Assembly (NCBI GenBank): GCA_003542955.1
Contig: DPJP01000377.1
Coordinates: forward strand, 1-7,368
DNA: 7,368 nucleotides
Direction of reading: 5' to 3'
Origin: Armatimonadota bacterium
Lineage (GTDB): Bacteria; Armatimonadota; Zipacnadia; Zipacnadales; UBA11051
The notes under the pieces are model-generated. The model worked only from the letters and a program-made list of their open reading frames with translations, did not search any database and was not told the origin of the DNA. The translations under genes and the position numbers were made by a program. Within the stretch, counting starts at the first letter, position 1. Every line of letters begins with the position of its first letter. Shown piece by piece: positions 1-5,765 of this stretch.

Positions 1-1001
1 CCCGGGCCGCCGCGGCACTTGCATGGATGCTCAAGAGCGGCCAACGTCCACAGGTGTCCGCATACAAGGTCCCAATGATCGCTAATGACGACGGCCACGC
101 TACCGATACCGGGGTGCTGTCTGACCTCTGGAGGCGGATCGTGGCCGCCGAGGCAGCCGATGATGTGCTCTCCGTCGGCCTGTACCACGTGCAGCCCTGG
201 CTTGACGTGCCGAAGGTCGGCTGGACGCTCTACCAGGCCCACTGCGGCGACGCCCCGCCCCTGGACCCTGTGGCCGTAGCCGAGGAGTGCTGGGCCACAC
301 GACACCATGCCGCGCGCGACTACCTGCGGCCCGAGCAGGTTGTCGCCGCCGCAATGGCGATCCCGGGCGGGCCGGTCGTGGTCTCCGAGAGCCATGACGC
401 AACCAACAGCGGGGCGCCGGGTGATAGCACTCATCTGCTCACGGCCCTGCTGGATGCCGACATCCCCAACGGTGGCGCGTTGACCTTCTGTGTCGACCCG
501 GCGGCGGTGGCGGCCTGCGGACGCGCGGGTATCGGGCGGAGGGTCACGGTCGATATCGGCGGCAAGCGCGACTCGACCTACTGTACGCCGCTCGGGGTGC
601 AGGGAGCTGTCGAGCGGCTCGGGCCACTCGAGTATGTACTCAGCGGGCACGGCGGCGACAACCTCCGCGTGAACATGGGCAACGCGGCCGTCATCCGCAG
701 CCGCGATGTCACACTGCTGCTGACAGAGCACACCGGTCCGGGCAGTTCGCCGCTGATGTACCGGACGATGGGCCTGGAGCCCACGCAGTTCAAGATCGTC
801 GTCGCCAAGAGCCCGGAGGGCTTCCGCAGAGACTACGAGCCCTTCGCCGCGGGGATTCTCTACTGCACCGCCCCCGGCTGCTCGAACCCCATACTCACGG
901 AACTCGGCTACACTAGTGTCACCCGCCCCGTGCACCCGGTCGACCAGATGCAGAGCATGTCCGAGGCGTCGTGGGCGGGGGCGATGGAGCTGAAACGATA
1001 G
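1..1001 (+). CDS. M81 family (MlrC-like) metallopeptidase, C-terminal part, 5'-truncated by window edge
   Basis: The reading frame is open to the left edge (first whole codon at 3), so the ATG at 27 is probably internal and the true start lies outside the window. Residues are numbered from that Met. The segment around 49-105, with the pattern GLYHVQPWLDVPKVGWT followed by an Ala/Glu-rich helix ending in W..R, matches the end of the M81 N-terminal domain (DUF1485). From about 116 the protein matches the MlrC C-terminal domain: PVVVSESHDATNSGAPGDST (116-135), a DPAAVAACGRAGIG segment (157-170), IGGK (177-180) and a conserved-looking SGHGGDN (206-212). MlrC was first described as the last enzyme of microcystin breakdown, but most members have unknown substrates, so microcystin activity should not be assumed. 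The family is usually near 500 residues, so roughly one third is missing here. The TAG stop directly abuts the ATG of the SDR gene, implying one operon. Family assignment is firm; the substrate is unknown. Confidence 0.85.
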   Translation, partial: RAAAALAWMLKSGQRPQVSAYKVPMIANDDGHATDTGVLSDLWRRIVAAEAADDVLSVGLYHVQPWLDVPKVGWTLYQAHCGDAPPLDPVAVAEECWATRHHAARDYLRPEQVVAAAMAIPGGPVVVSESHDATNSGAPGDSTHLLTALLDADIPNGGALTFCVDPAAVAACGRAGIGRRVTVDIGGKRDSTYCTPLGVQGAVERLGPLEYVLSGHGGDNLRVNMGNAAVIRSRDVTLLLTEHTGPGSSPLMYRTMGLEPTQFKIVVAKSPEGFRRDYEPFAAGILYCTAPGCSNPILTELGYTSVTRPVHPVDQMQSMSEASWAGAMELKR

Positions 1002-1799
1002 ATGAAGGCACTCGATGGGAAGATCGCGCTTGTGACGGGAGCTTCAAGCGGCATCGGCGCCGCCATCGCGCGTGAGTTCGCTGCCGCCGGCGCCGGTGTC
1101 ATAGTCAACTACCACGGCAATGCAGAGGGCGCACAGCGCACCGCCGCGGCGTGCACCCAGGCGGGCGTTTCGGCCCTCGTCGCCCAGGCCGACGTGGGCT
1201 CCTCGGTCGACGTGGAGCGCATGTTCGCCCAGATCGATGACCGCTTCGGGCGGATCGACACCTGCGTGAACAATGCCGGCGTCACGCCCTGGATGCCGCT
1301 CCTGGAGACGCCCGAGGAGGTCTTCGACAGCGTCGTCCATACGAACCTGCGCGGAGTGTTCCTCTGCTCCCAGCAGGCCGCCCGGCGCATGATCGCGCAG
1401 GGCGACGGCGGCAGCATCCTCAACATCTCCTCTGTGCATGCGGCTATCTCGACCTTCCACTTTGGCGTGTATGCAGCATCCAAGGGCGGCATCGAGGCGC
1501 TGACGCGCGTCGCCGCCGTCGAGTGGGGCGAGCACAACATCCGCGTGAACGCGCTGAGGGTCGGATGGATACTGGTCGAGCGTGATGCCCTGCGCCCCGG
1601 CGATCCGGGCTTTGATGAGTATTGCATGCGCAAGCCGTTGCGGCGGGTCGGTCAGCCGGAGGAAGTGGCTCGGATGGCGGTGGCGGTCTGCTCGGAGATG
1701 GGCTCCTACGTCACCGGAGCGATCATCCCGGTGGATGGCGGGATATCGGGCAAGCTGAACATCCCCGAGCAGCGCGACGCGGAGGGGATTGAGCGGTAG
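1002..1799 (+). CDS. SDR family NAD(P)-dependent oxidoreductase
   Basis: A classical short-chain dehydrogenase/reductase of 265 residues, the usual length. Visible motifs are the Rossmann glycine motif TGASSGIG (12-19), an adenine-binding ADV (63-65), NNAG (90-93), structural/catalytic Asn115 in HTN, and the catalytic Ser144 (NISS), Tyr157 and Lys161 (YAASK). The VNY after beta-strand 2 (35-37) does not firmly distinguish NAD from NADP. The C-terminal VTG...PVDGG (237-247) is the normal family ending. One departure: the region after VNA, usually a PG dipeptide lining the nicotinamide pocket, reads VNALRVGWI (182-190), with Val187 in place of Pro. The ATG follows the stop of the upstream peptidase gene with no gap. 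The nearest Shine-Dalgarno-like element (GGAG, 986-989) is 12 bases upstream, so translation may depend on coupling. It presumably oxidises an alcohol or reduces a carbonyl group in the cytoplasm; the substrate is unknown. Confidence 0.92.
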   Translation: MKALDGKIALVTGASSGIGAAIAREFAAAGAGVIVNYHGNAEGAQRTAAACTQAGVSALVAQADVGSSVDVERMFAQIDDRFGRIDTCVNNAGVTPWMPLLETPEEVFDSVVHTNLRGVFLCSQQAARRMIAQGDGGSILNISSVHAAISTFHFGVYAASKGGIEALTRVAAVEWGEHNIRVNALRVGWILVERDALRPGDPGFDEYCMRKPLRRVGQPEEVARMAVAVCSEMGSYVTGAIIPVDGGISGKLNIPEQRDAEGIER

Positions 1800-1860
1800 C
1801 AGGACCGAACTCGGAGGCCGCGCCTCCGCGCGCGACAGGGGGCGACTACTCAGCCCCCCA
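1800..1860. terminator. Hairpin-rich gap between convergent genes, possible bidirectional terminator
   Basis: Two inverted repeats fill the gap between the SDR and hydrolase genes. The first has perfect 7-bp arms, CGGAGGC (1812-1818) and GCCTCCG (1822-1828), with a 3-base loop. The second has 6-bp arms, GGGGGC (1838-1843) and GCCCCC (1853-1858), and runs over the hydrolase stop codon (1850-1852). Neither is followed by a T-run on either strand, so classical intrinsic termination is only moderately supported. Position between two converging stop codons is the main argument. Confidence 0.4.
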
Positions 1861-3616
1861 CCCTCAACTTCAGCATATTCCCCTCCGCCGAACTGATCCG
1901 GAAGCCCACGACGGTGATGAGGCCCTTGGCGTCAACGGTGAGGGTTTGGCGCTGGAGCTCATTGCCGGCCGCGTCGGTGTTGGTGGCGACGACCCGGGTG
2001 CCGGGCTCCGGCTTGAAGGCCTGCCGCCGGCGCGGGGTGAGATCGACGGTAATCGGCAGTGGCGCGATCTCCGGGTCAGCCCTGATCACCACCTCGTAGT
2101 GGTCCGCCTCGTCCACCGGCTCGCTGAAGGACAGTCCCCTGTTGATGTGGCCGATCAGATCGCCCTCCGCCTTCGGGCCGGTACCGGGGTCGGAGTTGTG
2201 GGAAGCGTTGGTGAAGACCACATAGCTCTTGTTGAGCGCGAAGGTGTGGAAGCGCGTCAGGGCATTGTAGGCGCGGAGGTCCTCGGGCGAGTTGGGGTCC
2301 ACGGCGCCGTGCGTCTCGTTGTTCCAGGCTGCCAGCAAGGGTTGGCGCTTCTCCTGCATCACTCTGAACAGCTCGGGGTTCGGCCACCAGGGGCTGGTGG
2401 GGTCGGCGCGGCCGGCGGTCATCACCACCAGCGGCAGGTCGGCATCGGTCTTTCGGATGAACGCGCGGGCGTCGAGCCGCTCGCGGCATGGAATGCCCTC
2501 ATCGCAGTTCCGGTCCATGCCGCCGAAGAGCGCCTCGAAGCGGTACTCGGCCTTCCCCTCGTCGCTATCGAGGTAGGCGACAATCGGCACGTTGCAGCGG
2601 ATGCCCGCGAAGATCTCCGGGTGGCGCAGGGCAAACGACATCCCTCCGCCGCCGCCCATCGAGCTGCCATAGACGTAGGTGCGGTTGGGGTCGGTGCCGT
2701 AGCTGCGCTTGACCCAGTCGATGATGAAGAGGAGTTGGCGCTCGGTGAAGTTCGTCGGCACGCCCTCGGCCATCTTCGCACCGTCGTTGATATTGCTGTT
2801 GTAGCCGTACCACCAGGTGCCGACGGTGGGCATGATCGTCTGCCAGGAGGTGCCGCCCTCCAGAATGCGCCCGATCCATGTGCGGTCGGTGGGGGAGATG
2901 ATGACGGCGTCCGCGCCGACTGCCACGCCGAACATCATCGGCAGGCCCTCGCGCCAGCCCATTGAGGCATCCCCGAATGCGAGGTAGGTCTGTCCGCCGC
3001 GGCCACCGGCGCCGTGCAGCCGCAGGTGGAAGGGCAGATTTGTGGCCACCGGCAGTTGGGGCGGCGCGTCATCGAGCTGCCAGATCGGCTCAATCGGGGC
3101 GGGCTGCTGCTGGATTGGGCCCGGCAGCGAGTTGACGCCCGCCACGACGCTCAGGTCCTGGACCCCGTCCGCACCCGCTGCAGTGACGGCGTAGTAGCAG
3201 GTCGTCGGGTCGGCGTCGGTGACGGTGTGGACGAAGAGCCCGGAGTCGGGGTTGAGGCGCTCGCCGCCCGGATGGATGCGGAAGCCCTTGTGCGGGACCT
3301 CCGGCAGCGCACCGGTCTGCTTGTCGGGCTCCATGCGGCGCCCGAACGCCTCCGGGTGCAAGAACCAGTCATAGGCTGAAGCCGCTCCGAGGCCCTCGAC
3401 GAGCACCGTCGCCTGAGCCAGGCTGGCCTCCGTGATCGGCTGTGAGTGGCTGTAGACCGTGGCGGTCCCACCCCATTCGGCGGGCTCATCCCATGTGATG
3501 AAGACTTGCCCGCAGCGATACTGCGCCTGCAAGTTCGTCAACAGCGGCGCCGCGATACAGGGCGAGAGCGAACACACGAGCAAGCCTGACGCGATTGACA
3601 ACAGTGCGTAGTTCAT
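1850..3616 (-). CDS. Secreted modular alpha/beta hydrolase (esterase/prolyl-oligopeptidase-like)
   Basis: A 588-residue protein. Residues 1-23 look like a secretion signal: a hydrophobic stretch ending in CIAA, though with no Lys/Arg near the start. Residues about 24-165 resemble a fibronectin-III-like beta domain (VFITWDEP near 38-45, CYYAVTAAG near 140-148), interrupted by a loop. The catalytic domain spans about 195-480. It shows an oxyanion-type LHGAGGRGG (200-208), the nucleophile elbow GSSMGGG with Ser319, a probable acid Asp405 (AGRADPTSPW) and a probable base His436 (NNETHGAV). Residues about 495-588 form a further beta-rich module. Cys371 and Cys377 could form a disulphide. The start is supported by GGAGGGG (complement of 3622-3628) five bases upstream of the ATG. 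The fold and Ser/Asp/His set suggest an extracytoplasmic esterase, perhaps acting on substituted polysaccharides; a peptidase role is possible. The substrate is not determinable. Confidence 0.85.
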   Translation of the reverse strand: MNYALLSIASGLLVCSLSPCIAAPLLTNLQAQYRCGQVFITWDEPAEWGGTATVYSHSQPITEASLAQATVLVEGLGAASAYDWFLHPEAFGRRMEPDKQTGALPEVPHKGFRIHPGGERLNPDSGLFVHTVTDADPTTCYYAVTAAGADGVQDLSVVAGVNSLPGPIQQQPAPIEPIWQLDDAPPQLPVATNLPFHLRLHGAGGRGGQTYLAFGDASMGWREGLPMMFGVAVGADAVIISPTDRTWIGRILEGGTSWQTIMPTVGTWWYGYNSNINDGAKMAEGVPTNFTERQLLFIIDWVKRSYGTDPNRTYVYGSSMGGGGGMSFALRHPEIFAGIRCNVPIVAYLDSDEGKAEYRFEALFGGMDRNCDEGIPCRERLDARAFIRKTDADLPLVVMTAGRADPTSPWWPNPELFRVMQEKRQPLLAAWNNETHGAVDPNSPEDLRAYNALTRFHTFALNKSYVVFTNASHNSDPGTGPKAEGDLIGHINRGLSFSEPVDEADHYEVVIRADPEIAPLPITVDLTPRRRQAFKPEPGTRVVATNTDAAGNELQRQTLTVDAKGLITVVGFRISSAEGNMLKLRVGG

Positions 3617-3654
3617 CGGGTCCCCTCCGGTTGCTTTGGGGCATTGGCGTCATC

Positions 3655-3689
3655 CGCCCGGCATGTGCCGGGCGCAAGCATGGTTGCGC
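3655..3689 (-). promoter_or_regulatory. Two overlapping hairpins in the leader of the hydrolase gene
   Basis: A perfect 8-bp stem (CGCCCGGC at 3655-3662, GCCGGGCG at 3667-3674) with a 4-base loop lies about 38 bases upstream of the hydrolase ATG. A second stem (GCGCAA at 3672-3677, TTGCGC at 3684-3689) shares bases 3672-3674 with it, so the two cannot both form completely. On the minus strand they would sit in the 5' untranslated region if transcription starts further upstream. No T-run follows. Whether they regulate anything is unknown. Confidence 0.35.
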
Positions 3690-3864
3690 GTTCGCCACCG
3701 GCGACAGAGGCCCCTGCCCACACGTGGTGTCTTGCGCCGGGGCAACGCAATGTGGGCTGGATTCAACCGGTATCGCCGAAGTGATAGCAGGGAGCACTGG
3801 TTGCGGGGCAACACAACAGGAGTGAGGGAAACGATGGATCGCATGCCACCCTGCGGCTGTTGGT

Positions 3865-3888
3865 TTTCCTCATTTCCTCATTTCCTCA
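3865..3888. repeat. Three perfect tandem copies of TTTCCTCA
   Basis: Units lie at 3865-3872, 3873-3880 and 3881-3888. A fourth partial copy, TTCCTCA, occurs at 3909-3915. The array sits in a pyrimidine-rich, AT-richer island (about 3860-3965) that contrasts with the GC-rich surroundings, between the divergent hydrolase and aldehyde dehydrogenase genes. It could be an iterated protein-binding site or a slippage-prone repeat. Confidence 0.75.
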
Positions 3889-3916
3889 CTATTCCACATT
3901 TCTTCGGCTTCCTCAG

Positions 3917-3960
3917 TTGTTATGCGCTCATTGAGCTTAGTAGGATAGTACTATTGGTCA
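3917..3960 (+). promoter_or_regulatory. Candidate promoter and palindromic operator for the aldehyde dehydrogenase gene
   Basis: TTGTTA (3917-3922) and TAGGAT (3941-3946), 18 bases apart, each match the sigma-70-type -35 and -10 consensus at four of six positions. The perfect 10-bp palindrome ATAGTACTAT (3945-3954) overlaps the -10 element, where a repressor could act. This is the most AT-rich part of the gap. The match is weak and the housekeeping consensus of this organism is unknown. On the minus strand TTGACT and TATCCT with 17-base spacing also overlap here, so a divergent promoter is possible. Confidence 0.25.
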
Positions 3961-4039
3961 ATGCAGTCAACGTGACACGCACCTTCGCCGTTCAGGTCTC
4001 TGAACGCCGGATTCCATGCGCCGGCAGCCTCAACACCCT

Positions 4040-4060
4040 GCGCAGGCGGGGCGCCTGCGC
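4040..4060. repeat. Perfect 9-bp inverted repeat with 3-base loop
   Basis: GCGCAGGCG (4040-4048) is followed by a GGG loop and its exact complement CGCCTGCGC (4052-4060). It is not followed by a T-run, so it is not a typical terminator, and it lies in the presumed aldehyde dehydrogenase leader. Its compact GC-rich form resembles dispersed intergenic palindromes of REP type, but only one copy is in this window. Confidence 0.6.
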
Positions 4061-4077
4061 TACTGGAGTACTCAGAT

Positions 4078-4153
4078 GCTGACGGGTGGAGGCCGTCAGC
4101 CCGAGGATGGAGAACATGAGCGCAGATACGACCATCCGTCAGGGGGCGCTGAT
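4078..4153 (+). promoter_or_regulatory. Structured leader of the aldehyde dehydrogenase mRNA with alternative pairing
   Basis: GCTGACGG (4078-4085) pairs perfectly with CCGTCAGC (4093-4100) around a 7-base loop that contains GGAGG. The sequence CCGTCAG occurs a second time at 4136-4142, where its last two bases are the first two of the Shine-Dalgarno AGGGGG (4141-4146) of the dehydrogenase. The same upstream arm (4079-4085) could therefore pair with either copy. One pairing leaves the ribosome binding site free; the other partly covers it. This is the layout expected of a translational switch, but no known riboswitch or RNA thermometer class is recognised and function is inferred only from base pairing. 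Confidence 0.35.
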
Positions 4154-4157
4154 ATGA
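4116..4157 (+). other. Candidate 13-codon leader ORF overlapping the ALDH start (ATGA)
   Basis: This ORF encodes MSADTTIRQGALI. An in-frame ATG at 4107 would add three residues. GAGG (4103-4106) lies nine bases before the ATG at 4116. The stop TGA (4155-4157) overlaps the aldehyde dehydrogenase ATG (4154-4156) as ATGA, a common arrangement for translational coupling. It could be a coupling leader peptide or chance; ORFs this short arise easily by chance. Confidence 0.25.
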
Positions 4158-5629
4158 GAGAGTTCAAGCTGTTCATCAACGGCGAGTTCTGTGATGCGGC
4201 CGGCGGTGAGACCTACGAGTCGATCCATCCCGGTACGGGCGAGGTTGTCGCCAGCGTGGCCAAAGGCGGCGCGGAGGACGTTGCCCGTGCCTGCGCGGCC
4301 GCCCAGGCCGCCTTCGATGGCGAGTGGGGGGCGCTGAGCAGTGCGGAGCGTGCGGGTATCCTGGGCACCGTGGCATGCATGATCGAGCGCGATGCCGAGG
4401 AGCTTGCCGAACTCGAGATGCTCGACGTTGGCAAGCCGATCAACGAGGCCACCAATATCGACGTGCCGGTGGCGGCCAACTACCTCCGCTGGTACTCCCA
4501 GATGACCAACGCACCGATGGGGGAGACGATTCCACTCCCCAACCCGGCCAACATCGACTATAGCCTCTGGCAGCCGTACGGCGTCTGCGGCGGCATCGTG
4601 CCGTGGAACTTCCCGCTGTTTCTGGCTGTGCTGAAGATCGGCGGGGCGCTGGCGACGGGCAACTGCATGGTGATCAAGCCGGCAGGCATAACTCCCATGA
4701 CCACGCTGAAGCTGGCCGAGCTGTTCGCCGAAGCGAATCTGCCCGAAGGCGCGCTCAACGTCATCACGGGCCCCGGCGCCACCGTCGGGGAGGCTCTCGT
4801 CACCGATCCGCGCGTGCGGATGGTCAGCTTCACCGGCTCGACGGCCACAGGCAGGCGCATCCTGGAGCTTGCCACCCGCAACATCACTGACGTCTCTATC
4901 GAGCTGGGTGGAAAGTCGCCGAACATCATCTTCGCCGATGCCGACTTCGACCAGGCCGTGGCCGGCGCCGTCTTCGGCATACTGCTCAACAACGGCCAGA
5001 ACTGCATCGCCGGCAGCAGACTACTCGTCGAGGAGAGCATCTACGAGGACGTCGTAGACGCCGTTGCCTCAAAGCTGGCTTCACTGCGAATCGGCCAACC
5101 CGCCGATGAGAGCACCCAGCTCGGCGCGATTGTCTCCAGGGAGCAATTCGGCAAGATCATGGGCTACATCGAGCAGGGCAAGGCCGAGGGGGCCCGACTC
5201 GTGCACGGCAGCAAGGCGCCGGAGGGTGAGCAATTCGCCGGCGGCTTCTTCATCGAGCCGACGCTGTTTGCCGATGTCAGCAACCAGATGACCATCGCGC
5301 GGGAGGAGATATTCGGCCCGGTGCTGGTGGCAATCCCGTTTGCGGATGAGGCGGAAGCACTCCGCATCGCCAACGACACGCCATACGGGCTGGGCTCGGG
5401 GGTGTTCACCACCAATGCCGACCGGATCGAGCGGATGGTGCGCGGGCTGCAGTCGGGTACGGTCTATGTGAACACATACAACCAGGTGTACCCGCAGTCG
5501 CCGTTCCCGGGCTGGAAGCAATCCGGCAATGGGGCGGAGCGCGGCCTGCAGGGCCTGTATGCTTACGTTCGGTACAAGAACGTCATCCAGGAGGTCTCCG
5601 GCGCGCCGATCGGGTGGTTTGGGGCGTGA
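4154..5629 (+). CDS. NAD(P)-dependent aldehyde dehydrogenase
   Basis: A 491-residue class 1/2-type aldehyde dehydrogenase that oxidises an aldehyde to its acid in the cytoplasm. Visible motifs: PWNF with oxyanion Asn152, cofactor Lys175 in IKPAG, the Rossmann FTGSTATG (226-233), general base Glu250 in ELGGKSP, catalytic Cys284 in GQNCIAGSR, and EEIFGPV (384-390), which contacts the nicotinamide ribose. The glutamate that usually follows the lysine motif (KPAE) and binds the adenosine ribose is Gly178, which may relax NAD preference. The start at 4154 is chosen because AGGGGG lies seven bases upstream and the product begins as family members do (KLFINGEF). The frame is open further upstream to an ATG at 4016, but that stretch reads as low-complexity non-coding sequence. 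Related enzymes act on betaine, phenylacet-, lact- or semialdehydes; the substrate here cannot be fixed. The gene is divergent from the hydrolase and converges on the isomerase. Confidence 0.95.
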   Translation: MREFKLFINGEFCDAAGGETYESIHPGTGEVVASVAKGGAEDVARACAAAQAAFDGEWGALSSAERAGILGTVACMIERDAEELAELEMLDVGKPINEATNIDVPVAANYLRWYSQMTNAPMGETIPLPNPANIDYSLWQPYGVCGGIVPWNFPLFLAVLKIGGALATGNCMVIKPAGITPMTTLKLAELFAEANLPEGALNVITGPGATVGEALVTDPRVRMVSFTGSTATGRRILELATRNITDVSIELGGKSPNIIFADADFDQAVAGAVFGILLNNGQNCIAGSRLLVEESIYEDVVDAVASKLASLRIGQPADESTQLGAIVSREQFGKIMGYIEQGKAEGARLVHGSKAPEGEQFAGGFFIEPTLFADVSNQMTIAREEIFGPVLVAIPFADEAEALRIANDTPYGLGSGVFTTNADRIERMVRGLQSGTVYVNTYNQVYPQSPFPGWKQSGNGAERGLQGLYAYVRYKNVIQEVSGAPIGWFGA

Positions 5630-5713
5630 GGGCGTGCCGCGCAGGGCGATCACCTGCCGGCCGCCTGAGCCGGCGCGTGTGGATGGCGGGTTCAGGCACG
5701 TTCACCAACACAA

Positions 5714-5737
5714 AGAGCCCCGCACGCGCGGGGCTCT
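5714..5737 (-). terminator. Intrinsic terminator for the isomerase gene, possibly bidirectional
   Basis: A perfect 10-bp GC-rich stem (AGAGCCCCGC at 5714-5723, GCGGGGCTCT at 5728-5737) with loop ACGC. Read on the minus strand, it begins 28 bases past the isomerase stop codon, and its T-containing 3' end runs into TTTGTGTTGG (complement of 5704-5713). This fits rho-independent termination of the isomerase transcript. On the plus strand no T-run follows, but the hairpin could also stop aldehyde dehydrogenase transcripts. Confidence 0.75.
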
Positions 5738-5765
5738 CGATGTGTGCGATAAGACGACGCCGATG

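Noticed and set aside
1578..1585. Possible frameshift or broken region in the SDR gene near the VG substitution
   Set aside because: The frame, flanking motifs and total length are intact, so this is a residue substitution and not a lesion.
1946..2965. A 339-codon plus-strand open frame opposite the hydrolase gene
   Set aside because: It is a GC-driven antisense frame with no recognisable motif, while the minus-strand frame has a signal peptide, a nucleophile elbow and a ribosome binding site.
3739..3816. Near-identical 12-mers (GGGGCAACGCAA at 3739-3750, GGGGCAACACAA at 3805-3816)
   Set aside because: Only two copies with one mismatch, 66 bases apart in the divergent gap. Each can form only a weak local hairpin, and nothing links them to a known site.
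3636..4082. A 148-codon plus-strand open frame in the divergent intergenic region
   Set aside because: Its composition is erratic (Arg/Cys-rich then hydrophobic), it has no convincing ribosome binding site, and it runs through the tandem repeat and the inverted repeat. It is probably chance.
4016..4153. Upstream extension of the ALDH reading frame to an ATG at 4016
   Set aside because: The added 46 residues do not resemble ALDH N-termini and cross the palindrome and leader hairpins. The ATG at 4154 has a well-spaced AGGGGG and gives a normal-length protein.
5656..5674. Short inverted repeat GCCGG/CCGGC after the ALDH stop codon as a separate terminator
   Set aside because: The arms are only 5 bp with a 9-base loop and no T-run. 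The hairpin at 5714-5737 is far stronger.
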